NCBI GenBank assembly: GCA_021186555.1
Contig: JAJKFL010000006.1
Coordinates: 31,369,478-31,433,477 of the forward strand
DNA: 64,000 bases
Direction of reading: 5' to 3'
From: Reticulitermes speratus
Taxonomy: Eukaryota > Arthropoda > Insecta > Blattodea > Rhinotermitidae
Shown here: in pieces, positions 31,449 to 41,003 of the stretch
Numbering within the stretch: position 1 is the stretch's first letter
How the letters are laid out: every line of letters starts with the position of its first letter
Position numbers and translations under genes: made by a program
Notes under the pieces: generated by a model
What the model was told of the DNA's origin: nothing
What the model saw: the letters and a program-made list of their open reading frames with translations, nothing else
Databases searched by the model: none

Positions 31449-31635
31449 ATTACCAACCACTGCACAAGAATTTTCTTTACTCCTACATGTTTCTATTTAC
31501 TATTTACTGTAATTAACTATTTACAGCAGTAGTTGCTTATATAGTACTACTATATATCAAATACGTCTGTAAACAGTTAATGTACATATTACCATTCAAT
31601 GAAATACTATACGCTGCGCATGTCTGTGAAAGGTG

Positions 31636-31680
31636 ACTCCGTGATGATGGCTACGACGGGTCGCCGAAACAAGTAAGAGT
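31636..31680 (+). ncRNA. Hammerhead-like motif
   Basis: ACUCC, core GUGAUGA, U, stem II based on GGC..GCC with inner CGAC/GUCG, GAA, ACAAGU, A17, AGAGU. Stem I has four pairs (ACUC/GAGU) plus one mismatch next to the core. The core C3 is G, which should impair activity. Confidence 0.6.
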
Positions 31681-31830
31681 AAAGAGGAATTCTTGTGCAG
31701 TGATTGGTAATAAAAACTTACGTGTAAAGCAACTGCGCGCAATATGTATAACACTGAGTACCTTTGACCCCTTAATACTTTGCACATAGGCGCATGTAAC
31801 TGTCCATGCTGATGGGCCTCTAAGTCCACT

Positions 31831-31831
<1 letters not shown>

Positions 31832-31880
<49 letters not shown>
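31832..31880 (+). repeat. (TAC)n microsatellite
   Basis: About 13 TAC units then ACC units. Confidence 0.95.
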
Positions 31881-31882
<2 letters not shown>

Positions 31883-32165
31883 TCTACACGCTGTCTTTAA
31901 GATTCATTGCAATATTATCTCTCTCCCATGTAGTCTCATTCCTGGAGGTTTTAAGACACAATTTTCTATCTATTTCTCCACTCTGCACCCATGCTACATG
32001 TTCCCATCATTCCAGGGTCGTTGGTTTGCTCATACTTACTGTATTTAACAGTGCAATCAACAACCTAACAAAATATTCAGTTACCCATATTTCCTTGTTT
32101 AACAATTCACTGTCCACGAACCAACTAAATGCACTTTTTCACTTTCACTTCTTATTTACAAATTC

Positions 32166-32211
32166 ACCCCTACATATGTTTCGGTCCTCTTAAAGACTAT
32201 CATCAGGGGGT
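32166..32211 (-). ncRNA. Minimal hammerhead ribozyme, canonical core
   Basis: Best copy in the window. Minus strand: ACCCC, core CUGAUGA (perfect), UA, stem II GUCU-UUAAGA-GGAC plus C, GAA, self-complementary ACAUAUGU, A17, GGGGU. Stem I is a perfect 5-bp ACCCC/GGGGU. Stem II has an A-C mismatch at its base. With a palindromic stem III of 8 nt it could pair as a dimer, as described for Penelope-associated hammerheads. Confidence 0.8.
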
Positions 32212-32540
32212 ACAAAATTACGGTTTAATCTACACCCATATGTATTCACTCTGTGGTCACTAGCAACCTGTATACAGGCCTCAATCACTTTTTAAGTTAA
32301 AATGTAAATATGTATAAAAACACTGTATATAAAACTTTTAAAATGATTCGTCATTATCTAAAATGTTAATTCAACCACGTGAATATCTTGTTGTCACGTC
32401 ACCTTTTGTTAATTTGCTGGTACTTGTATCTTGGTTTTGTATTATTGGTAGTTATTTAATTGGTTGTGTCCTGCGAAACAATATGCATATATTAGAATCA
32501 TAACTATTTTCACTTTTATGAGGTTCTTTTTAATAAGTTT

Positions 32541-32769
32541 CAGTGACATAATCGTTTCGGTCGCACTGTGGCCCTGGGGTCGACTCAGCCTCTAACAGAA
32601 ATAAGTACCAGGAATATTTTTTCGGGGGGGGGGGGGGGGGGGGTTTAAAGGCGGCAGGTGCGTAGGGCTGACCTTACCACCTTCATGTGCCGATTGTCTA
32701 CAAATCTGGGAGCCTCAACCTCCTGGACCCCTCAGGGCCTGTCTAGGCCTGTAATGGGATTGCTTTGCT
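32541..32769 (+). repeat. SINE-C copy nested in PLE-P6
   Basis: Plus orientation, tRNA head largely lost. Body from CTGTGGCCCTGGGGTCGACT to GGGCCTGTCTAGGCCTGTAA and a T-rich tail. Flanks CTTTTTAATAAGT occur at about 32528-32540 and again right of the copy, a 13-bp target duplication. The inner GGGGG of the family has grown to G20 (32624-32643). Confidence 0.75.
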
Positions 32770-32982
32770 TTTTTTTTAATAAGTGGGTTTTCGCGTATTG
32801 ATTTTTAGAATGACATACCTGTTATTTTTTGTGTAGTGTCCTCTGTGTGCGATGTGGATGGATTGTCTGTCGTGTGGTTTATGTTGAGGTAGCCTATCGA
32901 GTTTTGGTACGTGCGTATTTAGCGGTACCTGGTGGAGGTGATCCTGAACAAAATATTCAGTTACCCATATTTCCTTGTTTAA

Positions 32983-33560
32983 ATTACCTCGCAATAATTC
33001 GTTAAGTACTACACATTACAGAGTCCCTTTCAAAATGCTAAAAGAATCCGCTATGAAGTATGTACAAACAGATTTAGCTTCCTACACGACATTTTATCTA
33101 TCAATAAATTGCTTCTTCCAGTTCTTTGGCTGAAATCCGGGTCATTCAATCTTTTCATCGCTATTGAACGTTATTCAGTGAAGCGTCCTGAATGTCTGGA
33201 GCCTGCGTCTGTCTGACAAGACGCCCTAGGGCACTTTCCGTCTCTCTTTGGATTCTCTCCTGGGTCTGCGATATCCTCCAGTGACCGGTACTAGCCAGGT
33301 TCCTACACATCCCGCTACCAGGGAAGCAAAGCGACGAGGAGGAGAGAAGTCAGACATATGTTCCAGATCACTTGATGGAAATTGCATGCGAAACACACGA
33401 CGAAGAGAAGGCAGGAAAAAAAGGAAAAATTCCACCGAGATTGCTGGGCTGACGCTAAATCTTATGGCATTGAAGACAGGAACGTAAGCGACCAATTCCT
33501 TTAGTTGAGGTCACAGGCACTTCGACAGACAGCTTCAACGTGCCACGCTACATTATTTAA
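32983..33560. other. No recognisable feature
   Basis: Opposed frames at 33226-33495 show no family resemblance. No support for a gene. Confidence 0.45.
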
Positions 33561-33564
33561 TCCA

Positions 33565-33960
33565 TTTCACGGAACGCACTTCTTATCTTTCAGAAGCTGA
33601 TAGTCTCTCAGATGTTTACGGAATTCCCCACATTTATGAAACCTGGAAGTTCGTTAACACATTCACACGAGCCAGCCACGGGACCTTATCTCGAGCCAGG
33701 TGAATCCAGTCCTCAAGATTCCGCCCTGTTTCTTAAAGATCAACTTTAATATTATCCTTCAACCTACGCCCAGATCTGGAAAGTGGTCTCCCACCCTTCA
33801 GGTCTTCGAGTTGTTGTTCTATGCGTTTCTTATCGCCCTCATGCGTGCTACAAGTTACGGAGGGACAAACTGCCTTCACCTCGTGTTGAATATTCGACAA
33901 AAAAGAGGGGACGCATGTTCTTCCGAAACGTCCGCAAGACACCTACTTCCGTAAGATGCA
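33565..33960 (-). pseudogene. LINE-1f ORF2 C-terminal fragment
   Basis: Minus strand. The frame over 33733-33942 ends in GGRPLSRSGRRLKDNIKVDL, the family's GRP-RRRWEDNIKMDL segment. It is followed downstream (33610-33700) by a degenerate DRDxWRAL..NL.VP tail and the CGGGGAATTCC-like 3' end. Frameshifts separate these parts. Upstream it merges into unrecognised sequence. Confidence 0.65.
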
Positions 33961-34067
33961 AAAGAACAGGGTCAATATAAATTCTAACCCGCAGTTAATG
34001 CCTTGAATTAGTCAATCGATTTATGTTATAAATTTGTAACAGATTTAAATAGCAAGGGCCAAGCGGT

Positions 34068-34215
34068 AAAGGTAAAGTTCTCTATGTGCACACCATCAAG
34101 GCGTGTGTGACAGGTATAGCTCCACTCATTCATAACCTCGGTATTAGAGGTTATTGGTCAGCTTCACGTTCCGGCCGCTTTATCTCTAGGGAAAGGGCCT
34201 CCAGTACCCCCTGAA
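34068..34215 (-). repeat. SINE-B 3' part
   Basis: Minus orientation. GGTAAAGGTAAAGTTCTCTA at the 3' edge, GACAGGTATAGCTCCACTCA, GGTCAGCTTCACGTTCCGGC. Headless. Confidence 0.65.
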
Positions 34216-34589
34216 ACAGATTTATTTAGTGACTGGATAAGTGTTCCATATAAGCCTGTATCAACACAGCAGAATATAACTGTTTTTGCTTAATGGTTAT
34301 GGGGACTGAATATTCTAGTTATATAGCCAAAATTCATAAATGTTTGAATGTTTGCGTAATCTAAATGATAATGAAATAGAAGACGACTATCCTTTGGAAT
34401 TTTACACCATGCTGTGTGAAAACACGAGAACTTATACATACGAACCAAGTAAAATAATTTATGCAGACGTGTAATAAAACGTCACATATATACGTATCCA
34501 AATTCACGTTGGGTTTGTACCAGAATATCAGGCGCAGTATGTAAATCAACCACAAACTCAACTGAGAATACTCCTTGACTAGCACTTAG

Positions 34590-34650
34590 CTAGTCAAGGA
34601 ACTCCGCGTTCTCTATGGCACCAGAAGGTTTATGGTCCTTCCATGAACCC
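34590..34650 (-). mobile_element. LINE-1f 3'-end scrap
   Basis: Short piece of the LINE 3' tail: TAGTCAAGGAACTCCGCGTT then GGCACCAGAAGGTTTATGG, matching the inverted end of the other copies. Confidence 0.45.
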
Positions 34651-34724
34651 GGAATTAAATTATATGAAAATTATTACACGTACACTTACATCACGTTTGC
34701 ATCAGACCAGTAAGTTCTTCCTAA

Positions 34725-34930
34725 CAAAAGCAAAGCTGTCCCTGTCTACGCCATGAAGGCATGTAGGAGAGCAGAGGTACAGCTCCACTCATTCTTAACT
34801 TAGGCACTGGATGGTGGTAAGTGTTCAACTTCAGGCCCCGACCGCATTACCAGCGGAAAAGAACCACGATACCCATTGAACAGGCGGCTGGGTGGGCACC
34901 AGAGCCGGTCTCGACGTTTTGGAGAAGAGA
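34725..34930 (-). repeat. SINE-B 3' part
   Basis: Minus orientation. GCCATGAAGGCATGTAGGAG, AGGTACAGCTCCACTCATTC, CAGGCCCCGACCGC, and GGGCACCAGAGCCGGTCTCG at the right edge. Its family head is replaced by the adjoining SINE-A sequence. Confidence 0.7.
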
Positions 34931-34934
34931 AGAC

Positions 34935-35320
34935 CTCTTGCCCCTTCCGGGATTTTTTTTTTTTCCTGTCCGGGGTTTTCCCCTTTGATCCATTTTTGTA
35001 CTGTTTAATCCTTTTTTTTTTGTCCTTCATGCCACTTATGTTCCATACTACTGTCCTTCTACAACAAACACAACACAAACATCCATGCCCCGGTGGGATA
35101 TATTTTTTTTTTGGTCCCGTTATTTCCCTTTGATCCATTTTGTACCTTTAAATCCTTCCGTCCTTCTTCATGTCACTTATGTTCCATTCTACTGTTCTTA
35201 TACATCAAACACAACACAAACATCCATCGAACCCACGATCCTAGTAAGCGAGCGGCCGCAGACCCACGCCTTAGACCGCACGGCCACTGGGATCGGCTTC
35301 GAACCCCGGACCGTCCAGCC
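34935..35320 (-). repeat. SINE-A variant with duplicated body
   Basis: Minus orientation. The tRNA-Leu-like head is at the right (B-box inverted as GAACCCACGATCC, about 35238). The body segment from CCCTTTGATCCATTTT to CACAACACAAACATCCAT occurs twice in tandem (about 34977-35085 and 35118-35227). The duplication includes the head-proximal boundary, so it looks like a dimer or a template switch. Confidence 0.65.
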
Positions 35321-35729
35321 AGTAGCTAGTCGCTATATAGACTACGCTATCGCTGCTCGCAATCCTTCGTAACGCTCTGCAGTAAATTTGTCGACTGCCG
35401 GGACATTTAAAAAGATAAATTACCCCTTTAGTGCAGTGTAATAGGGAAGTACCTTGGCGTTTTAGCAGCGTTCCTTTCTAATTTGTCGTAAACTTCATTC
35501 CGGCCTCAGACTTGGAAGGATTCATCGGCACGACATAAGCAAAGGAGAAAGAGCATGGGATTTGGAACTGACACAGGCATATAAAGCACGTTCACTAAAT
35601 GGGTCGGACATGCAACACGCATCAGGGAGAGGAAAATGCGTACACGGCTCAAAATATAGTGTGAGGATATAGTAAGGATTCAAGCAGTTCAGGGCAGAGT
35701 AAGGGACAGAAAGTTTTTGAAAGCGTTAA
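35321..35729. other. No recognisable feature
   Basis: Nothing supportable apart from weak LINE-like scraps near 35640-35720. Confidence 0.4.
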
Positions 35730-36061
35730 ACATAAAGAGGGCACCAACTGTCTTTTGGACTATGTCCATCGTCCTGGTTTAATTATGAAATTATAAAATC
35801 ATAAAATATACAAGAATATAAAGTATAAAACCTCGACGTTTCGAAAGATAAATCTTCTTTCGTCATCAGTAGGGGACACCTACTCAGATGGGTAATTTTA
35901 AGCTAGTCTCAATCACTGGACTATACTTTATATTCTTGTATATTTTATGATTTTTATAATTTTATAATCAAACCAGGATGATGGAAATAGTCCAAAAGAC
36001 AGTTGGTGCTCAGAATTGTATACCATCGTCAAATCCTTATAGAATTTACATAAAGAGGGCA
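35730..36061 (-). mobile_element. Penelope-like palindrome with 14-bp target duplication (PLE-P7)
   Basis: A direct repeat ACATAAAGAGGGCA (35730-35743 and 36048-36061) bounds the element. Inside, a long inverted repeat pairs GCACCAACTGTCTTTTGGA (35741-35759) with 35991-36009 and continues through an AT-rich stretch to about 35830 and 35925. A hammerhead lies at the tip of the left arm. About 40 bp after the right arm (CAGAATTGTATACCATCGTC..) are unpaired. Confidence 0.75.
35831..35874 (-). ncRNA. Minimal hammerhead ribozyme, canonical core
   Basis: Minus strand: CCUA, core CUGAUGA (perfect), C, perfect 6-bp stem II GAAAGA/UCUUUC, GAA, ACGU, C17, GAGG. Stem I is CCU/AGG with an A-G mismatch at the core side. 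The cleavage triplet is GUC, the usual one. Confidence 0.75.
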
Positions 36062-38005
36062 ATTTCTTTACTAACGGAACGGTTCACGTACATTGCATTA
36101 CTAATTCATTCTGCAAAAACGTGCTAAAAATAACGACACCCTAAACTAGGTACTGAATTGTATTTCTGTAAATGTTGCTTATTATTATCACTATATTTTT
36201 ATTGCACATGACGCATAGATAAATACGCAGTAAAATTATACACATAGTTACACGTGTACTTATTCACTCTTCATTCTATGTACTGAATTTCATGTTGCCC
36301 GCCTGCAGAATTAATTTTTATTTTTTCAAATTTTCCTGCACCACATGATAGGTGGAGCATGTCTCCTTTAAGGGGTTAACTAGGGCCTGAAGCTCAAACG
36401 CTAACATTTCCAGCTCCTGATATCAGTTTTATTGCAATTAATGTATCTTCTCTGATTGGCCACGTACGACTGTGGAGCGTGAGGCTGGGTATGCTACTCC
36501 GAAGTCCAAAGAGATGCTGTTACTACGTTTGTGTATTTCCACGAAGCTGCACTGTTGATGTTTCACGACAATGGAAGCCCTAATTATATTCGACAAGAGT
36601 TGTGTAAACTGTGGCCACTTTACGCATCCCACCAAACTGGTATTCTGAAGTTCCACCTCAACTGCGGTCAGCGTATTTCATTTGTCTTAGTGTTTGTAGT
36701 ATAACAGATATTTCCCGCACAGAACGTATGATTCCTAGAACGTACCTTTAAATGCTCGTTGGTACAGAGAAGCCAAAGGACGTTACAATTCCGCACCGCA
36801 ATGCTCTACATTCGCGGAACGTTTCCGTTAACATACATATCCGAATACTTAAAACATATCGAACTCCACACTTTCCCGTTGCCTTCATGTTCGTAGCACT
36901 TTTGAAAGACAACATAATATGTAGAAGAATACATAAAATCACAACCCTTTTTTGTGGAACTGCCCACATCGAGTTTCAACAAAATCAATGAACAGGGCTA
37001 CATATTTAAAGTCACGTAAAGTAGAACTTACCATTCCTCAATAAGGCTAAAAGTCAAAATGGACGACTAATAACATGTACGAATACAGATCACTTATACA
37101 GAATTTCATAAACAATTCACGAATGCTATATGATGCACATGAAAATAACCAGTTATTCCATTAAGTTAAATGGATCATATTATGAGCCAATATGGATTAA
37201 AACTGGAATTGTCCAACAACTTGCAGAGATAATCTCCATCATTAAAAAGCTGTCCTATTTTAGGCTCAAACACACTGGCAGACATGAACTCCACATAAGG
37301 CGTTCTCTTATCTTTTTAAAAGAACACCTTAAATGCAAATAAAATCTGTAGGACTATATACATTTATCATCATCATACAAATAATGAATTGTTAAGGATT
37401 AGGCTTCATTATCCATTACTAAACCCTACAGACGTAGTTGGTAGTTCCACATTTTCTTGGGACTTCCAGAACCCTTTCAGCCCAACGGACTGTATTCCAG
37501 TGCTCACTTTGGTCAACTGTCTTCGTTTTAATGTTATGCGGTGGGTGTCTTCAACTTCACCGATAATATTTTAAAGCGGCCTACATTTGTACCCTTCAAA
37601 ACTCCACACAGAGCTAAAATTGTCTTCTGAAATGTAACGCCGTGTGACCTGGTAGATGTACAATTTCAGAGAAACCTGCTGCTTCCATCGTCTGTTTTTC
37701 TTCACCATACACTCTCATACAGCATACAGCAAAATAAATTAGTACTTTTACTCTTCAGAAGTTCGCACGCCTAGAATTTCTAAGCTACGGAACAGACGTA
37801 TACAGGTGGAGTGATCTCCGGTAGCAAAGCATGCATACTGGAAGATCAGTGCTTTCAATATTGTGTGCATAACTGGTAAATAAATGTGCCGACAGAGGCA
37901 CACAGCTCGATATCAAGGTTGCATCTGTGGAATCGCAACACAGACGTCAAAAAAGGGGTAATAGTGAGATCGAAGTTAGTTGCAATGAGCTTAACCCTGA
38001 CGCTT
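36062..38005. other. About 1.9 kb without recognisable features
   Basis: AT-rich DNA with short frames on both strands; none is convincing. Confidence 0.5.
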
Positions 38006-38008
38006 GCC

Positions 38009-38036
38009 AAATAAATAAATAAATAAATAAATAAAA
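38009..38036 (+). repeat. (AAAT)n microsatellite
   Basis: Seven AAAT-type units at the 3' edge of the SINE-B copy; a second short run lies at 38257-38272. Confidence 0.9.
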
Positions 38037-38256
38037 AGGTAAAGTTTACCCTAGAACAGGCCATGAAGGCCCAGAGGGGAGTAGCGGTACAGCTCTACTC
38101 TTTCTTTAACCTCGGCGCTAGATGGGAGTAGGTGGTCAACGCCACGACCCGATCGATCGCTTTACCCCCGGTAAAGAGACCCGGTGCCCATTTTCAAGGG
38201 GGTTGGGTGGGTCATAGGGCCGGTCTGGACGGGCGCGGAAAATCTCGCCCCCACCG
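38037..38256 (-). repeat. SINE-B 3' part
   Basis: Minus orientation, well preserved. Starts GGTAAAGTTTACCCTAGAAC at the 3' edge, then GCCATGAAGGCCCAGAGGGG, GCGGTACAGCTCTACTC, CTTTACCCCCGGTAAAGAGA, and GGTCTGGACGGGCGCGGAAA at the right. The head beyond it is missing. Confidence 0.75.
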
Positions 38257-38282
38257 AATAAATAAATAAATAGGTCCTACCG

Positions 38283-38445
38283 AAGGGGTCCACAAATTTG
38301 CCGAAAATCTAGGAGCCACCTAAAAATCTTGGCGTCAGAAGGACCACAAGAAGCAAAATTCATAGCGCATACCCACGAGTATTAGGTGCCACTGTATAAC
38401 ATTTAGTTTCCCGGGCGACCTGGCGCCCGAGATTTTGCACTCCTG
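38283..38445. mobile_element. hAT-type MITE
   Basis: 163 bp. Ends AAGGGGTCCACAAAT and the inverted CAGGAGTGCAAAAT; inner CTAGGAGCCACCTAAAAATC and GACCTGGCGCCCGAGATT. Flanks TCCTACCG and GCCTACTG agree at six of eight positions. Confidence 0.7.
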
Positions 38446-39019
38446 GCCTACTGTGACTATTAAACTGACATTACTTGGAATTTAGTACTACAGAATCAAG
38501 CAGCTCTCTTAACAAGAATGGGGAAGTCCTGGAGTGCATGTAGTTTCCAGTTGCAGTTCTGTCTACGTCGAGTGATGCTCATTTATTCTATTACTGCAAA
38601 TATAATTCTGTTTCAATCCAGATGGCATCTCTCGGAAGCTGAATTTGGTGGCGAACAGTGTACTTAAAACGTACGCAGATCACAAACGCAATTAGTGATG
38701 GAATCTGACCCAGGTTTATGTGGAGACCAACATGAATAATCTGGTACTGTAAAACAATTTACAATGAACAGAGTCAAAAGTCATATCTCTTTCCAATTCT
38801 GTGTATCTCACTGCCCTATATGTTAATTTATTGGTAACACAAACCTGTTATTTCAGACTCAGATCTGTTTTAACACCCAGATAGCACTGATAAACCGGAA
38901 GTAACTTAATTAGTTAGGGAATAATGTAGTTAAAACCTGGAGAGACTACAAACGAAGTTACTGATCGAACTGAATTCAGGTTTTAACTGTGACGAACATA
39001 GCTGCCAAGCTATGCATTC
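38446..39019. other. No recognisable feature
   Basis: Nothing supportable. Confidence 0.45.
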
Positions 39020-39240
39020 TAGTGATAAAATGTTCTCAGGCTACCAGCCGTGTCGCTTGGATGTTGCGAGTCTAACGTTTTGGAGACCTGATACGTTTAC
39101 ATCAGCAGCGAATAATGTGACGTAATTCTGTGATGACGGGCACACAGCAGATCCCCGAAACGTCGAAATTCAAGTCTTAACTGACGCGGCCAGTAGTAGC
39201 CTGAGAAGATTTTAACATTTTCAGTGGCCGTGAAAGCTTG
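39020..39240. mobile_element. Penelope-like palindrome (PLE-P8)
   Basis: Inverted arms around ATAAAATGTTCTCAGGCTAC (39026-39045) and GTAGCCTGAGAAGATTTTAA (about 39196-39215) enclose two opposed hammerhead-like units. The minus one (about 39073-39110) is strongly decayed. Confidence 0.6.
39124..39171 (+). ncRNA. Hammerhead-like motif
   Basis: AAUUC, U, core GUGAUGA, C, stem II base GGG/CCC around a 13-nt insert, GAA, ACGU, C17, GAAAUU. Stem I AAUUC pairs with GAAAUU if one A bulges. The first core base is G instead of C. Confidence 0.6.
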
Positions 39241-39281
39241 AAGTCGTGTACAGATTGCAGCAAAAAGTGCTGACACATTTA

Positions 39282-39810
39282 TAGGCACGTTTGCAAAATT
39301 GCGAAAAGCGACTATTAACTTCATCATGTCTGTCTGTCTGTCTGCCCGTCCGCATGGAACAACTCGGCTCCTACTTGAAGGATTTTGATGAAATTTTATA
39401 TTTCACTACTTTTCGAAATTCTGTCGAGAAAATTCAAGTTTCATTAAAATCGGACAAGAATAACGGGTACTTTACATAAAGACGTATGTACATTTATGAT
39501 AGTATCTCGCTTAATTCTTCTGAGAATGAGAAATGTTTCAGACAAAAGTTGTAGAGAGAATCAAAACACACATTTTATGTTCAATATTTTTTTTCCGAAA
39601 ATCGCGCCGTTTATGAGATAATGTGGAAAAATATGGCAGAGCCGGACAGGCCACAGATGAAATATAATACGGCGCATGCGCTTTGCATGCTGGATAACTA
39701 AGGCTACAAACACACACGCAGAATATGTAACACTTTTTGCTTTTCCACAGCAACAATGGTTACGCGAACGCGCCTCATTGTTACGTTATATGTACATTGC
39801 CTGTCTTGTT
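39282..39810 (+). mobile_element. MITE-1 full-length reference copy
   Basis: About 530 bp from AGGCACGTTTGCAAAATTGC to GGTTACGCGAACGCGCC (ending at 39774) and the outer segment to CCTGTCTTGTTT. Terminal inverted repeats are GGCGCGTTCGC-like. The left subterminal part has a (GTCT)n run. No coding capacity. Used here as the yardstick for the family, which has at least ten more copies in the window. Confidence 0.75.
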
Positions 39811-40819
39811 TACTTTAATACATAGAGTAATGATACAGGTGATGACATAATTATACCAAAATACTCAAAAAAGCTTCGGGAATTCAGTACAGACACACAG
39901 ATGTCCTATTTCTTGAAAACAATGGCTGCACAGGTGATGTGATTCACAAGTAGTACATGCATTTTTTCACGGAGAAAGTGAATGAGACATTGTTTACTCT
40001 AGCTCCTCCTGTCAAATAGCGCCATTATGCACAATAAACCGTCACACATTTTCGAAAAATGATACAAATATAAATTGGAAATCACAATCCCATTATTTAT
40101 GGTGTGTGTATAAAATTTTGGTACGATAAATCACTTATGGGAAGATAAATAACTTCAATGATTCATGTAAAACAGGCATGATTCTGACGGATTACTTCCA
40201 GGTCAAGTTCGACGGTGGGTTTTTTTTGTGCAGACACCCAATACCAAATGTAATCGAAATCCGTTCTGTGGTTTCGAAATTACTGAAAAAGAAAAGACAG
40301 CCGAGTGAATGCAATCTACGCTAAATGAGCTCACTTTCTGGAAGACAATGCACCTCATTAGACTGTATTGTTATTAAATACAATCAATATAAAATAGAAT
40401 AATTATTCCAATGTTATAAAAACGGTAAAATTTTCAATGCTATTAAAAATACAAAACAGTCCTACGCAGCTGGTGCAACAAATATCAAACAAAAAGTGGA
40501 ATCAATGAGATTTTCGGAACTATAAAGGATAACGCACTAATGAAGATCTTCAATACTCAAGTGGAATTCATATACATACATGCAAGACCTGCTATAAAAA
40601 TCGTTGCAATTACGGGCCTGTATGACAGTCCATGGTGTTGATTGGAACTTTTTGAGCAAGACACTTCATTATCATACCGTTTCATATAGTTCAGGTGTTT
40701 AAAACCGGGCTTCTACTGATAAGGTTCAAGGCCGTTTAGAGTTATGGGTTGATTTCAGGGGAAGGTGTCAAATATGTCGGTTTTTAAACCTGGGTCTGGT
40801 TGACGAGTAAAAAAAAAAA
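39811..40819. other. About 1 kb without recognisable features
   Basis: Nothing supportable. Confidence 0.45.
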
Positions 40820-41003
40820 AAGGTGAAGATTTCACTACACACGCCATGAAGGCATATAGCAGGAGTGGAAGCATAGCTCCACTCATTCTTAACCTCGGCG
40901 CTAGATAGAGTTAAGTAGTCAGCCTCCCGCCCCGACCGTTTGACCTCCGGGACACAGCCTCCGGTACCCATTAAACATGATGCTGTGTGGGTCCCAGAGC
41001 TAA
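40820..41003 (-). repeat. SINE-B 3' part
   Basis: Minus orientation. GCCATGAAGGCATATAGCAG, AGCATAGCTCCACTCATTC, CCTCGGCGCTAGATAGAGTT, CCCCGACCGTTTGACCTCCG, and TGGGTCCCAGAGCT at the right. Preceded by A12, possibly an A-rich 3' tail on the other strand. Confidence 0.7.

Larger units (their letters stand above)
31036..31735. mobile_element. Penelope-like palindrome (PLE-P5) interrupted by SINE-G
   Basis: The left arm runs TAAGTTTTTATTACCAACCA..(SINE-G)..CACAAGAATTTTCTTTACTC. The right arm is its mirror, AGTAAAGAGGAATTCTTGTG to ATTGGTAATAAAAACTTA. A half-hammerhead (GAAACAUGUAGGAG, minus, about 31477-31490) ends the left arm and a fuller one (plus, 31636-31680) starts the right arm. Confidence 0.65.
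32067..32982 (-). mobile_element. Penelope-like insertion with 36-bp flanking repeat (PLE-P6)
   Basis: An exact 36-bp direct repeat (32067-32102 and 32947-32982, beginning AACAAAATATTCAGTTACCC) encloses 844 bp. Inside, on the minus strand, lie a hammerhead (32166-32211) near the 3' edge and AT-rich DNA with only short frames. A SINE-C copy is nested within. The flanking repeat may be a long target duplication or a duplicated terminal repeat. Confidence 0.55.

Noticed and set aside
33905-33955. GAAACGUCCGC as another hammerhead
   Set aside because: Only the GAA-ACGU-C part is present. No core box or stem II lies upstream.
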